A stretch of 64,000 nt of DNA from Mycobacterium barrassiae (GTDB taxonomy: Bacteria > Actinomycetota > Actinomycetes > Mycobacteriales > Mycobacteriaceae): positions 1-64,000 of the forward strand of contig NZ_JACKUK010000042.1 of NCBI RefSeq assembly GCF_025822765.1, in the 5' to 3' direction. Each line of letters starts with the position of its first letter. Positions within the stretch are counted from its first letter, which is position 1. Below, one piece after another: positions 1 through 8,783 of the stretch. The notes beneath the pieces are model-generated. The model had not been told where the DNA came from. It made no database searches and saw nothing but the letters and a program-made list of their open reading frames with translations. A program made the translations under genes and the position numbers.

Positions 1-188
1 TTCACACCTGATGCCGACAAAACGCATGCACGCCAACCCGAAGGCGGCAGCGAGCCTATGAGCCAGACACCAGATGATCAGGATCCAACCACCGCAAGAA
101 GCGGTGCCCTCACCCTGACACTGAGCCCGAGCTTAGGAAAAACGGCGGCCGGATTGGGCCGAATCGAAAGCCTTACAGTGAGGCACTG

Positions 189-1106
189 CTACGCCGCGAT
201 CAGGAACTCGTCGATGAGGTTCGCCACCTTCTCCGGTTCTTCCGTCGGTGGGTGATGGTGGACGCCGGGCAGCACGTGCAGGCGGCTGTTCGGCAGGGTG
301 GCGTGCGCGGCGTGGGCATGCTCGACGGGGATGACCCGGTCTTGGTCGCCGCTGATGATCAGTGCGGGCAGATCGTCACTGCAGCACAGCCGGTTGATGG
401 CCGACACCGCCTGCCCGTGGTAGTCGACGACGGAGCGCAGCGTGCGCAGGAACGCCCTTCTGTGGTCGCGGTTGGACAGCGCCGGTTTGGTGGCGAAGCG
501 CTCGGCCGACCCGGCCAGCGCCCGCAGCAGATTGCCCGCGGCGACGGCCGGCCTCGAGGCGACCACCGGCAGTACGAACTCGGAGCCGGGTAACGACAGC
601 AGTCGCAGCGCCCGGCCGACGTCGGCGCCGAAGCCGCCGCTGCTGATCAGGACCAGCCGATCGCAGTACTGGCGATGCTGATGGGCGAACTGCATGGCGA
701 TGCCACCGCCGAGTGAGTGGCCGACCACCGTGACCTTCTTGATTCCGAGCTCATCCAGCAGGTCACGCAGCACCACGGCGAACGCACCGACCGAATAGTC
801 ACCTCGCGGCTTGTCGGATTGCCCGTGGCCCAGCAGATCTAAGGCGATCACGCGGTACCTCTTGGCCAGCAACGGAATCACACCACTCCAGGTCTTCGAA
901 CTGCCGCCCATACCGTGGATCAGCAGCACGACCTCGCCGCGGCCCTCGTCGCGGTAGGCGATGCGGTCGCCGTGCAGCGTGATCGTCTTGACGTCCTCGG
1001 TGTCGTCCGTGGTGATGCCGCTCGCCGGCGCCGCCGTCAAGACAGGCGCGGCCACGACGGCTGCAGCCGTCGCTGCGCTGACCAACAGGGCCTTCAGGGC
1101 TTTCAT
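189..1106 (-). CDS. Secreted alpha/beta hydrolase
   Basis: A 305-residue alpha/beta-hydrolase-fold protein, probably an exported esterase or lipase-like enzyme. Residues 1-29 form a signal peptide: Lys at 2 and 5, an alanine/valine-rich core, and cleavage near APA-SG. The oxyanion-loop motif HGMGG lies at 64-68, the nucleophile elbow GHSLGG at 129-134 (Ser131), an acid residue in SGDQD around 254-256, and the His283-285 cluster near the C-terminus completes a plausible triad. The start ATG at 1106 has an upstream GGAG. It lies downstream of the mmpL gene in the same orientation but has its own 130-bp upstream region carrying the 59-bp element also found before the acyltransferase operon, so it probably works with that operon on envelope lipids. 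Substrate unknown. Confidence 0.85.
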   Translation of the reverse strand: MKALKALLVSAATAAAVVAAPVLTAAPASGITTDDTEDVKTITLHGDRIAYRDEGRGEVVLLIHGMGGSSKTWSGVIPLLAKRYRVIALDLLGHGQSDKPRGDYSVGAFAVVLRDLLDELGIKKVTVVGHSLGGGIAMQFAHQHRQYCDRLVLISSGGFGADVGRALRLLSLPGSEFVLPVVASRPAVAAGNLLRALAGSAERFATKPALSNRDHRRAFLRTLRSVVDYHGQAVSAINRLCCSDDLPALIISGDQDRVIPVEHAHAAHATLPNSRLHVLPGVHHHPPTEEPEKVANLIDEFLIAA

Positions 1107-1182
1107 CTCATCGCTCCGGTGTGTGGTTCAGATGATCTTCTTGATCACTACAACCAGGCTATGTCGAAGGGGGCCAGCACTT

Positions 1183-1241
1183 CTCGCTTGTGCTCACTAG
1201 TCACGCAAGCGACGATTTGCGAGTTTTGCGCATTCTGTTCA
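1183..1241. promoter_or_regulatory. 59-bp shared promoter element, copy A
   Basis: Aligns without gaps to 7014-7072 with 45 of 59 identical positions, including runs ctcgcttgtgc, cactagtc and ttttgcgcattctg. It contains a perfect 7-bp inverted repeat, TCGCTTG at 1184-1190 and CAAGCGA at 1206-1212, separated by 15 bp. Its near edge is 76 bp from the hydrolase start at 1106, and its far edge overlaps the mmpL stop codon. I infer an operator or activator site; the cognate protein is not shown by sequence. Confidence 0.7.
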
Positions 1242-4085
1242 GCGCGTTGCCCTCGACGGCCACCAGTTCGCAGTACCGACGAGCGAGGCCAGGGCCGGCA
1301 CGGTGATGGTTCGGACCACAAAGGTGTCGATCAGGAGCCCCATCCCGATGATGAATCCCGTCTGCACCATCGTGGACAGGGTTCCGAACAGCAGGCCGAA
1401 CATCGAGCCGGCGAAGATGATCCCGGCCGAGGTGATCACGCCGCCGGTCGAGCGGATGGCCCGGATGATGCCCGAGCGAATGCCGTTGTGGGATTCCTCG
1501 CGAATACGGCTGATCAGCAACAGGTTGTAGTCGGCGCCGACGGCGACGAGAACGATGAACGCCATCGCGGGGACGTTCCAGTAGATCTGCTGTTGCAGGA
1601 TGAACTGGAACAGTACGACACCCAAGCCCAACGCCGACAGGTATGAGATCACCACCGAGGCAATGAGATACAGCGGTGCGACAACGGCCCGCAGCAACGC
1701 GACTAGGATGAGGAAGACCACGGACAGGGTGATGATGACGATGAGTCGGAGATCGTGGTCGTAGTCGCTGCGGATGGTGCTGTACATCGGCGTCGTTCCG
1801 ACCATCGAGATCGTCGCATCAGATAGCGCGGTGTTCGGCTGTGTCGCCCTGGCCGTGTCGAGGATCGGCGCAACCTGATCCATCGCCTCGGTGCTGAACG
1901 GATCGAACTTCGACTCGACGAGATAGCGCGCGGAATGACCGTCAGGCGAGATGTACAACTTCGCGGCATTCTTGAAGTCGTTGGTTGTCAGCACTCCCGG
2001 CGGTATGTACATGCCCGCCATCGACGGTGTGGACGCACCCTGCTCGATCGAGTTGAGCAGGCTAGCAGCCTGATTCATCCCGACGCCCATCTTCTTGGTC
2101 TGGTCGACCAGCGTCTGCACACCGGTGGCGAGTTGCCTGCTACCCTCGGCCAGCTGGTTCGCTCCCTGCTCCATCTGTGCGATCTTCTGTTGTGCGGCAG
2201 CGGGATTACCGACACCGGCCGACTGTAGATCGGCGCCCGCCGACTGCAGCAGACCGGCGAGCTGCTCGATCTTGGCCAGCACATCCTGCGCGGGTCCCGC
2301 GGCGGCGAGCTGCTGCAGTTTGGCCCGACCGTCGGCGCACGCGGGGTCGGCGTCGCACTGCGGGCTGTTGTTAAGCACGTTGAGCATCGCGGTGGCGTTG
2401 TCGGTCAGGCCGTCGTTCGCATATGACCGGATGCTGTCGATGAGTTGGGTGGTCTGCGGGCTGGAGAGCTGCTGTTGGACCTGCTTCAGCGTGTCCGTCA
2501 TCGCGGTCACCGACGTTGCGGTGGAGCGAATCTGGTCACGAATGTTACCGAGGGTGTCGGCAAGTTTGTTGGCGCCGGCGCTCAACGCATCGAGATCGGT
2601 TGTCCTGCTGCTGATCTGTGAGGAGGCATCCGCGAGCTTCGTCCCGACCTGCCCGGCCTGGTAGCTGATCTTGGTCTGGTCGAGTGGCTGCCCCGCCGGA
2701 CGGGTGATGCCGCGCACCGCTGCGATGTTCGGCAGCTGGGCCACCCGCTGCGCCAGTTGTTCCATATCGGCGAGTGATTGAGGGTTGCGGAGATCGTGCG
2801 GCGACTGGATGTAGATGTATTCCGGAAGCAGCGCGCTGGTGGAGAAGTGTGCGGCCATCTCGGAGAAACCTTGATTGCTCTCCGCCGATGCGGGCAACTG
2901 CATACGGTCGTTGAAGGTCGGGTGCATCATCAGCGCGCAGGCGCCCAGCCCGATCAGAACGCCCAGGCTCACGAAGAGATGCGACTTGGGCCGACGGACC
3001 AGATTGATCGCCGAGCGTTGCCAGAGCCGACTCGTCAGCGGCGCCCTTGGCGCGATCCATTTGCGCCGACCGGCCAGCACGAGGACGGCTGGCAGCAAGG
3101 TGATCGCCGCGAAGAACGCGATTGAGATCGAAATCGCGAGCGCCGGACCGACACTGGTGAATGCGGGCAGGCGGGTGAAGATCATGCCGAGGAACGTGAT
3201 GGCCACCGTAGCCGCGGAACCCGCGATCACCTTGCCGATGGACGTCATCGCCTTTGCCACCGCCACGTCGGAGTCGACGCCGGCCCGCAGGTATTCGTGG
3301 TATCGGCTGATGAGGAAGACCGCGTAATCGGTGCCCGCGCCGACGATCATGGCCGTCATCAGCACCACGGTCATCGCCGTGACATGCAGCCCGACGTGGG
3401 TCAGTGCGGACACCACTCCCTGTGCGGCCGCCACGGAGATGCCGATGGTGAGCAGTGGCAGCAGCGCCGTGACCGGTCGTCGGTAGATCACCATCAGGAT
3501 GACCATGACCAGGATCGCCGTCGCGATGCCGATCAGTTGCATGTCGCGGGCGCTGACGATCGACATGTCGCCGATCACCGCGGCTTCCCCCGTCACGTGG
3601 GTCTCCAGATCGGATCCCGCCGTGGCTTGGGTGATGATCTGGCCGACCCGCTTGTAGGCCTCCGACGATTCCGGTGATCCGGCAGGCGCCTTGAGCGTCA
3701 CCGCCATGTAGAAGGCCTTGTTGTCCTTGCTGACCATGAGCTGACGCAACGCCGGAGTGCTGACGAAGTCCTCGACCGCCCCGACGTCCCCGCTGTCGGC
3801 GCGCAACTTGTCGGCCAGCGTGCGGTAGGTGTCGTTGTCGGAGGGCTGCAGCCCGCGGTCGTTGGCCATGACGACCACCACGATGTTCTGCTCCGACTCG
3901 CCGAAGTCGGCCGCCATGTGCTCGGTGGCCGACATCGCCTGCGGCGGCAGCACCTGCAGAGTCTGGTTCGCCACGATCTTCGTCAGAGGTGCGAACGCGA
4001 TCGACAGCACCACGACAAGCGCCACCCACGCGGCGATCACGAGCCAGGGGACCCGCACCACGATGCGGCCCAACGTGTTCAGCAC
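1239..4085 (-). CDS. MmpL/RND family lipid transporter
   Basis: A 948-residue MMPL-family protein of the RND superfamily. It would export a lipid or glycolipid across the inner membrane using proton motive force. One transmembrane helix near residues 10-30 is followed by a periplasmic domain, a helix bundle containing GTDYAVF (Asp253-Tyr254), a long second periplasmic domain rich in Gln/Ala/Ser predicted helices, and a second bundle containing GADYN (Asp852-Tyr853). The paired Asp-Tyr motifs are those of the MmpL proton relay. The GTG at 4085 is chosen because AGAAGG lies 8 bases upstream and it avoids overlap with the preceding acyltransferase gene (stop at 4100). Placement behind two acyltransferases resembles the papA/mmpL pairs of sulfolipid and polyacyltrehalose loci, but no polyketide synthase is present here. 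Cargo unknown. Confidence 0.9.
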   Translation of the reverse strand: MLNTLGRIVVRVPWLVIAAWVALVVVLSIAFAPLTKIVANQTLQVLPPQAMSATEHMAADFGESEQNIVVVVMANDRGLQPSDNDTYRTLADKLRADSGDVGAVEDFVSTPALRQLMVSKDNKAFYMAVTLKAPAGSPESSEAYKRVGQIITQATAGSDLETHVTGEAAVIGDMSIVSARDMQLIGIATAILVMVILMVIYRRPVTALLPLLTIGISVAAAQGVVSALTHVGLHVTAMTVVLMTAMIVGAGTDYAVFLISRYHEYLRAGVDSDVAVAKAMTSIGKVIAGSAATVAITFLGMIFTRLPAFTSVGPALAISISIAFFAAITLLPAVLVLAGRRKWIAPRAPLTSRLWQRSAINLVRRPKSHLFVSLGVLIGLGACALMMHPTFNDRMQLPASAESNQGFSEMAAHFSTSALLPEYIYIQSPHDLRNPQSLADMEQLAQRVAQLPNIAAVRGITRPAGQPLDQTKISYQAGQVGTKLADASSQISSRTTDLDALSAGANKLADTLGNIRDQIRSTATSVTAMTDTLKQVQQQLSSPQTTQLIDSIRSYANDGLTDNATAMLNVLNNSPQCDADPACADGRAKLQQLAAAGPAQDVLAKIEQLAGLLQSAGADLQSAGVGNPAAAQQKIAQMEQGANQLAEGSRQLATGVQTLVDQTKKMGVGMNQAASLLNSIEQGASTPSMAGMYIPPGVLTTNDFKNAAKLYISPDGHSARYLVESKFDPFSTEAMDQVAPILDTARATQPNTALSDATISMVGTTPMYSTIRSDYDHDLRLIVIITLSVVFLILVALLRAVVAPLYLIASVVISYLSALGLGVVLFQFILQQQIYWNVPAMAFIVLVAVGADYNLLLISRIREESHNGIRSGIIRAIRSTGGVITSAGIIFAGSMFGLLFGTLSTMVQTGFIIGMGLLIDTFVVRTITVPALASLVGTANWWPSRATR

Positions 4086-4099
4086 CCGATCACCTTCTG

Positions 4100-5467
4100 C
4101 TATGCGGCGATCGCTATGCGGCGATCGTCGTCCAGCTGAGAATCCCACTGCACGGTCGCGGTGAGCGAGAATTCAGCGAGAGTGCTGAAAATTGCCTCGC
4201 GCAGCTGCTCATTGGTGCGTGGCCGAGCCGGGTCGTAGGCCAGGACGGAGACGAAGACCTGCCCGTTGACGCGGCCGGAGAGCATCCCCATCAAGCCGCC
4301 GGCGCGGTGCATCATCCCCCGGGTCACGCGGGGATACAACGAGCGCATCGAGAAGGAGTCGGCGTCGGTACCGTCCGGACGATTGGCGGCTGCGCGGACG
4401 TCACCCAGATTGGACGAGCAGACCGCCGTCGTGCTGCCCGCGGCGACGCTGACCATCCGCTTGATGAGCCGTTTCGGCAGGAAGGGAACGACCGGCAGTA
4501 GCGCGAAGCGTTCGTCGGGAATCTCGTTCGCCCGGATCAGCGCTGCCTTGACGGCGGCGCGGACCTCGCGAAGATCGGTCGTCACCTTCGTCGGATCGAT
4601 CGTCAGGTCGGCGTTGTCCACCGCATTGGCGCGGGTGTCGCCGTCGAAGCGTCGGTTGATGGGCATCGCCAAGGTGGCCAGCCCGCTTCCGGCCGTCATC
4701 CGGCCGGCGCGTGCCGCGAATCGCGCGGCCAACCCGGCGAGCAGTGAGTTGGGTGTCCCGCCGAGTGCCTTGGCGACGGCGTCCCACTGGTCCATGTCGA
4801 CGTACACGGTGGCGGCGGGCAGGTCGATCTGTTCGTCCGGGGCGACGATGGGTGCCGACATGGGCGCGGAGGCGACGGCCTCCCGCCGGGCACGCCGGGC
4901 CATCCGCGCGCCGGCGACGATCGCCCGTCCGACCGACGGCATGTCGCGCGCGGTCTGCCGGGCATCCTGGCGCAACGCACGCCACCGACGTCGCGATCCT
5001 GCGGCCGGCCAGACGATGGAATCGTCACGACCAGAGGCGGCGTCGGCGATCGCGGTGCTGAGCCCGACCCCGTCGGCCAGGCCGTGGGAGATGATCAGGC
5101 TCAGTCCGGTACCGCCGTCGGTGAACGGCAGCACTGCGAGATGCCAAGCGGGGCCGTGCTCGTAGTCCAGTTCAATGGCGGTCTGCTCGCGCAGCCAGTC
5201 ACCGAACTCCGCGCGGGGCCGCGCCACCGCGATCTCGATGGCGGGTCCGTCATCCGGCGCCACCCACCGATGACGCCCGAACGGCAACGGTGACCGCTCG
5301 ACGTGACGGGACAACCGGCCCCGCAGCAGATGGTGGTGAAAGCGCCGCAGCCCGTCCATGTCGATGGCGCCGTTGTACGTCCAGACGCACTGCAGCAGAT
5401 TGGTCGCCCCCGTCGCGCGTTCACCCTGGAACACGACCTGGTCGGCCAGATCGAGCATCGTGTTCAT
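4100..5467 (-). CDS. Condensation-fold acyltransferase (Pap/WES-like)
   Basis: A 455-residue protein of the chloramphenicol-acetyltransferase/condensation superfamily, expected to esterify a lipid or sugar with an acyl group. The catalytic motif HHxxxDG appears as SHGLADG at residues 127-133: the second, catalytic His128 and the structural Asp132-Gly133 are kept while the first His is Ser. A C-terminal SNLGD segment matches the usual DFGW-like region of these folds only loosely. The ATG at 5467 is favoured over ATG 5485 because AAAGGAAG lies 6-9 bases upstream. It sits 14 bp before mmpL and 23 bp after a second acyltransferase, so all three are probably one transcript. Acceptor and donor unknown; a DGAT-like role is possible. 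Confidence 0.75.
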   Translation of the reverse strand: MNTMLDLADQVVFQGERATGATNLLQCVWTYNGAIDMDGLRRFHHHLLRGRLSRHVERSPLPFGRHRWVAPDDGPAIEIAVARPRAEFGDWLREQTAIELDYEHGPAWHLAVLPFTDGGTGLSLIISHGLADGVGLSTAIADAASGRDDSIVWPAAGSRRRWRALRQDARQTARDMPSVGRAIVAGARMARRARREAVASAPMSAPIVAPDEQIDLPAATVYVDMDQWDAVAKALGGTPNSLLAGLAARFAARAGRMTAGSGLATLAMPINRRFDGDTRANAVDNADLTIDPTKVTTDLREVRAAVKAALIRANEIPDERFALLPVVPFLPKRLIKRMVSVAAGSTTAVCSSNLGDVRAAANRPDGTDADSFSMRSLYPRVTRGMMHRAGGLMGMLSGRVNGQVFVSVLAYDPARPRTNEQLREAIFSTLAEFSLTATVQWDSQLDDDRRIAIAA

Positions 5468-5490
5468 CTCAACTCTTCCTTTCATGTCGA

Positions 5491-6936
5491 TCACAGGCTC
5501 TGCTGGTGCACGGCGGTGGAATTGGCATGGCGGGCAACCTCTTCGATCCAGTCCTCGGTGGTGGTCTTCGCGACATCGGTGAAGGCTTCGCTCAATGCGG
5601 CGATGTAGCGGTGCACCGAATCCCGCGCGACGGAGTTGTCGGGGAAGGAGACCGTGACAGTGGTACGGCCGGCGTGCCGGTTGATCCACATGTTGATCCC
5701 GCCGTGCGAGAGGGTGTCGCCGTAGGTGCCGAAGTTGGTCTCTTCCCACATCGACGCCAGCGGGATCTTGCGGAAGTCCAGGTAGGAAACCATCATCGTC
5801 GGCTTGTTCGGCAGCTTGATGCCGAGCTGGTCGACGGGCGCCACCTCCAGCACCCGATCCAGGGGCACGTTCGCCAGATTCCTGTTGGAGTCGAACGATT
5901 TCTGCGCCGCGCGGGCCGCCTCGCCGAAGCAGCCGTCACCGATCGGCACCGTGACGGGGAACAGGCCGGCGAACCACCCGACCGACAACGTCTCACCCGG
6001 CATCCGGGTGTCGGACGGAGTGAAACCGTGGTACGTGGTGTTGCCGGTCAGCTGGTGCTCCGCCAGCGCCGCGCAGGCCATCACGCCGCCGGAGAAGCGG
6101 GCGCCGACATTACGGCACGCGGCGTCGAACGCCTCCGTCTCTTCACCGTTGAGCAGTTCCACGGTGATGAAGTCACCCTTGTTGTGCGACCAGGTGTTGC
6201 CCAGCTCCAACGGGAAACTCGGCCAGTCGCCGTCGGTGTCCTGGGCGAAGGTGATCCAGTCCCGGATCTCGGGGGAGGACAGATCCATCGCGGCGACTTG
6301 CTCGCTCTGCCGAGCGGTATAGCCGCGGTACCCGTCGACCTCTGTCTGGGTGACCGGCCGCCCCGCGATCAGATCCTGATACGCCAGATGGATGTCGAGG
6401 AAGATGATCCCCGCGGACATTCCGTCGATGTGCAGATGATCGGCGCTGGCATAGAACGTGAAATGGTCGGGCTTGGCGATGACGCCGAACGTGATGCAGT
6501 CCCAATTCAACGTATCCGGCGTGGACGTCAATGCGTGTTCGCGAATGTCGTCTGCGCCCATTTCGCCGTAGGAAAAAGGCACGAATTCGATCTGTTCCGG
6601 ATCGGCGACCGTCCGGCGGAAGATGTTGCCGTTCTCGAACCCGAACGAGCTGTGATAGGTGTCGTGGCGGCGGACGTGCATGTTGATCGCGGTGGTCATC
6701 GCGACGATGTCGCACGTGCCGGGGATATCCCAGGACACCACCATCAGTCGAGGTAGTTGGCGTCCCAGGGCCCGGCTGTAGAAAGCTGCGCGCAGATGCG
6801 ACGCCTGCTGGAAGCTCGGGGGCAGCGGATCACGATCGGCCTTCGCCATGATTTCGCGCGACGCGTCCGATGCGGTCCAGGTGGTAACTGGGCCCTCTGC
6901 CGGCTGCCATGAATTGATGGGGCCCAGTGCGACCAT
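5491..6936 (-). CDS. PapA-type acyltransferase
   Basis: A 481-residue polyketide-associated (Pap) type acyltransferase, the size of PapA1/PapA2/PapA3. In those systems the enzymes acylate trehalose or a related acceptor before MmpL export. The motif at residues 166-172 reads DHLHIDG, retaining catalytic His167 and Asp171-Gly172 of HHxxxDG. The N-terminus (PINSWQPAEGPVTTW) is typical of the PapA1/2/3 group. The ATG at 6936 has AAAGGAG 8-9 bases upstream; the longer ATG at 6984 lacks one. It is the first gene of the three-gene minus-strand operon, and the 59-bp element begins 77 bp upstream. Substrates cannot be read from the sequence. Confidence 0.8.
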   Translation of the reverse strand: MVALGPINSWQPAEGPVTTWTASDASREIMAKADRDPLPPSFQQASHLRAAFYSRALGRQLPRLMVVSWDIPGTCDIVAMTTAINMHVRRHDTYHSSFGFENGNIFRRTVADPEQIEFVPFSYGEMGADDIREHALTSTPDTLNWDCITFGVIAKPDHFTFYASADHLHIDGMSAGIIFLDIHLAYQDLIAGRPVTQTEVDGYRGYTARQSEQVAAMDLSSPEIRDWITFAQDTDGDWPSFPLELGNTWSHNKGDFITVELLNGEETEAFDAACRNVGARFSGGVMACAALAEHQLTGNTTYHGFTPSDTRMPGETLSVGWFAGLFPVTVPIGDGCFGEAARAAQKSFDSNRNLANVPLDRVLEVAPVDQLGIKLPNKPTMMVSYLDFRKIPLASMWEETNFGTYGDTLSHGGINMWINRHAGRTTVTVSFPDNSVARDSVHRYIAALSEAFTDVAKTTTEDWIEEVARHANSTAVHQQSL

Positions 6937-7013
6937 TTCGGTAACTCCTTTTGTCCTCGATGACTTTTCGTCATCCCGATGCATTCGAAGCTACGGAGCC
7001 ACTAACCCGATGG

Positions 7014-7072
7014 CTCGCTTGTGCGCACTAGTCGCGAAGTGAGCGATTTATCGCTTTTGCGCATTCTGCTCA
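7014..7072. promoter_or_regulatory. 59-bp shared promoter element, copy B (divergent)
   Basis: Second copy of the element at 1183-1241, in the same orientation, lying in the 158-bp space between the acyltransferase operon (start 6936) and the histidine kinase (start 7095). Its near edge is 77 bp from the acyltransferase ATG, matching the 76 bp of copy A, and its other edge is 22 bp from the kinase ATG. It contains ctcgctt/aagtgag (6 of 7 paired) and a tight inverted repeat AGCGAT-tt-ATCGCT at 7042-7055. TCGCTT recurs as a half-site. Inferred to control both divergent transcripts. Confidence 0.7.
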
Positions 7073-7094
7073 CGCGCGGGTCTACGCTCTGCGC

Positions 7095-8783
7095 ATGCCG
7101 TTCATGCCCCGCTTTGACCTGCGGCTGGCCACCCAGGTGCTGCTGCTGCAAGTCGCCGTTGTGGTGCTCACGCTCGGTATCGCGGGCGGCCTACTGGCAT
7201 TCCTCAGCCATGAGCGGATTCACTACCAAGTCGGTCAGCGAGCGCTCGACGTCGCGCGCGTACTCGCGTACGCACCCGCCGTGCGCGCGGACGTCGCGCA
7301 CTACGACGACACCGGAGTACCGCAGGGGGAGGCCGCCGCCGACGAACTGGCCAATGGGCAGCTGCAGTTGATCGCGTCGGAGGTGCAGAAGCGGACCGAC
7401 GTGTTGTTCGTGGTCATCACCAACAACCACGGCATCAGACTCGCGCACCCGAACAGGGACGAGCTCGGAAAGCCGGTGAGCACGGATCCGGACGAGGCAC
7501 TCGCGGGACACGAGACGGTGGTCGCGCAGTCCGGCACACTGGGTCCGTCAGTACGCGCCAAAGTGCCTGTCCTGCGGCCGAATTCGGAACAGGTGGTGGG
7601 CGAGGTCAGCGTGGGCATCTCGACCGCGGCGGTGCACAAGCAGCTGTGGACAGATGTCCGGACCGCGGCTCTGCTTGTCGGAGTGGCGCTGCTGATCGGT
7701 GTCGTCGGCTCGCTGCTGCTGGCCCGACGTTGGCGCGCACTGACATTGGGGCTGCAGCCCGCCGAGCTCGCTGAGATGGTCCGCGGTCAGGCGGCGATTC
7801 TGCACGGAATCGGCGAGGGCGTCCTAGCCGCCGACACTTCGTGGAAGACGACGTTCGTCAACGATGAAGCGTGCCGACTGCTCGAGATCGACGACCAGCA
7901 TGGCCGCCCGATTCAGGAGACCGGTTTGACGCCACGGGTTCTCGACGTGTTCTTTTCGGCGGATCCGACTCCGACCATCGCCACCGTCGGCGACCGCATC
8001 GTCGTGGTGTCCGCCAGGAAAGTGTCGCGCGACGGACACGACCTCGGCACGGTGCTCATCGTGCGGGATCGCACCGATGTCGAGTCACTGACCCGCCAAC
8101 TCGATGCCGTCCAGTTGATGAGCACCGCGCTGCGCGCGCAGCGTCACGAGTTCGCCAATCGGCTCCATCTGCTCAACGGGTTGTTGCAGAGCGGCCATGT
8201 CGACGAGGCCGAGGAGTTCTTGGGGGAGCTACTCGGTTCGGGGCCGCTCGGCTCGGCGCTGCCCGGCATGGACGCCATCCGCGACCCGTTCCTGCAGGCT
8301 TTCTTGGCGGCGAAGGCCGCCACCGCCCGCGAGGCCGGGGTGACGTTGCGGATCGGCGAGAACACCTGGGTGTCGGGCCGCCTTGCGCTGCCCGTCGATG
8401 TGACCACGGTGCTCGGCAATCTGATCGACAACGCGATCGACGCCGCACGCACGGGCACCGCCGACACGAAGATGGTGGAAGTTGAGCTGCTGCAGGATGG
8501 TTCGACACTGCACATCACCGTTGCCGACAGCGGCGACGGCGTCGCGCCAGACTTCGTCGACCATGTGTTCACCGAAGGCAAGTCAACGAAACCCCAGTCG
8601 GGAATTCCCGGCGGCCGCGGGATCGGCATGGCGCTGTCCCGTCAGATCAGCCGTGCCCTCGGGGGAGACGTGCGACTGTCGAGCACGGGCAACCCCGATG
8701 CGGAGTTGCGTGGTGCGGAGTTCATCGCCCGGTTGCCGGGTGTGATGGTCGAGGAGGAAGCCCAATGGGTGACGCAGAACTGA
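7095..8783 (+). CDS. CitA/DcuS-type sensor histidine kinase
   Basis: A 562-residue membrane histidine kinase. Transmembrane helix 1 (about 12-35), an extracytoplasmic Cache-like sensor (about 40-190), helix 2 (about 195-215, AALLVGVALLIGVVG), a PAS-like region (about 235-330), then a SpoOB-type dimerisation box QRHEFANRLHLLNGLL with His351, N box LIDNAIDAAR, G1 DSGDGV and G2 GGRGIGMALSRQI. The HEFxNxLHxLxGLL form is characteristic of the citrate/C4-dicarboxylate family, so the ligand may be a small carboxylate. It overlaps the response regulator gene by 19 bp and is transcribed away from the acyltransferase/mmpL operon. No dicarboxylate transporter adjoins it, which is unusual for the family. 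Confidence 0.88.
   Translation: MPFMPRFDLRLATQVLLLQVAVVVLTLGIAGGLLAFLSHERIHYQVGQRALDVARVLAYAPAVRADVAHYDDTGVPQGEAAADELANGQLQLIASEVQKRTDVLFVVITNNHGIRLAHPNRDELGKPVSTDPDEALAGHETVVAQSGTLGPSVRAKVPVLRPNSEQVVGEVSVGISTAAVHKQLWTDVRTAALLVGVALLIGVVGSLLLARRWRALTLGLQPAELAEMVRGQAAILHGIGEGVLAADTSWKTTFVNDEACRLLEIDDQHGRPIQETGLTPRVLDVFFSADPTPTIATVGDRIVVVSARKVSRDGHDLGTVLIVRDRTDVESLTRQLDAVQLMSTALRAQRHEFANRLHLLNGLLQSGHVDEAEEFLGELLGSGPLGSALPGMDAIRDPFLQAFLAAKAATAREAGVTLRIGENTWVSGRLALPVDVTTVLGNLIDNAIDAARTGTADTKMVEVELLQDGSTLHITVADSGDGVAPDFVDHVFTEGKSTKPQSGIPGGRGIGMALSRQISRALGGDVRLSSTGNPDAELRGAEFIARLPGVMVEEEAQWVTQN

Noticed and set aside
1-188. Possible short gene at 58-255 (plus strand)
   Set aside because: It overlaps the hydrolase 3' end in antisense, with no ribosome binding site or family match. 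Nothing else is recognisable in the first 188 bases.
2545-4029. A 494-codon open frame within mmpL in another frame
   Set aside because: Composition is Arg/Gly/His-rich and the MmpL reading frame has clear transmembrane and motif structure.
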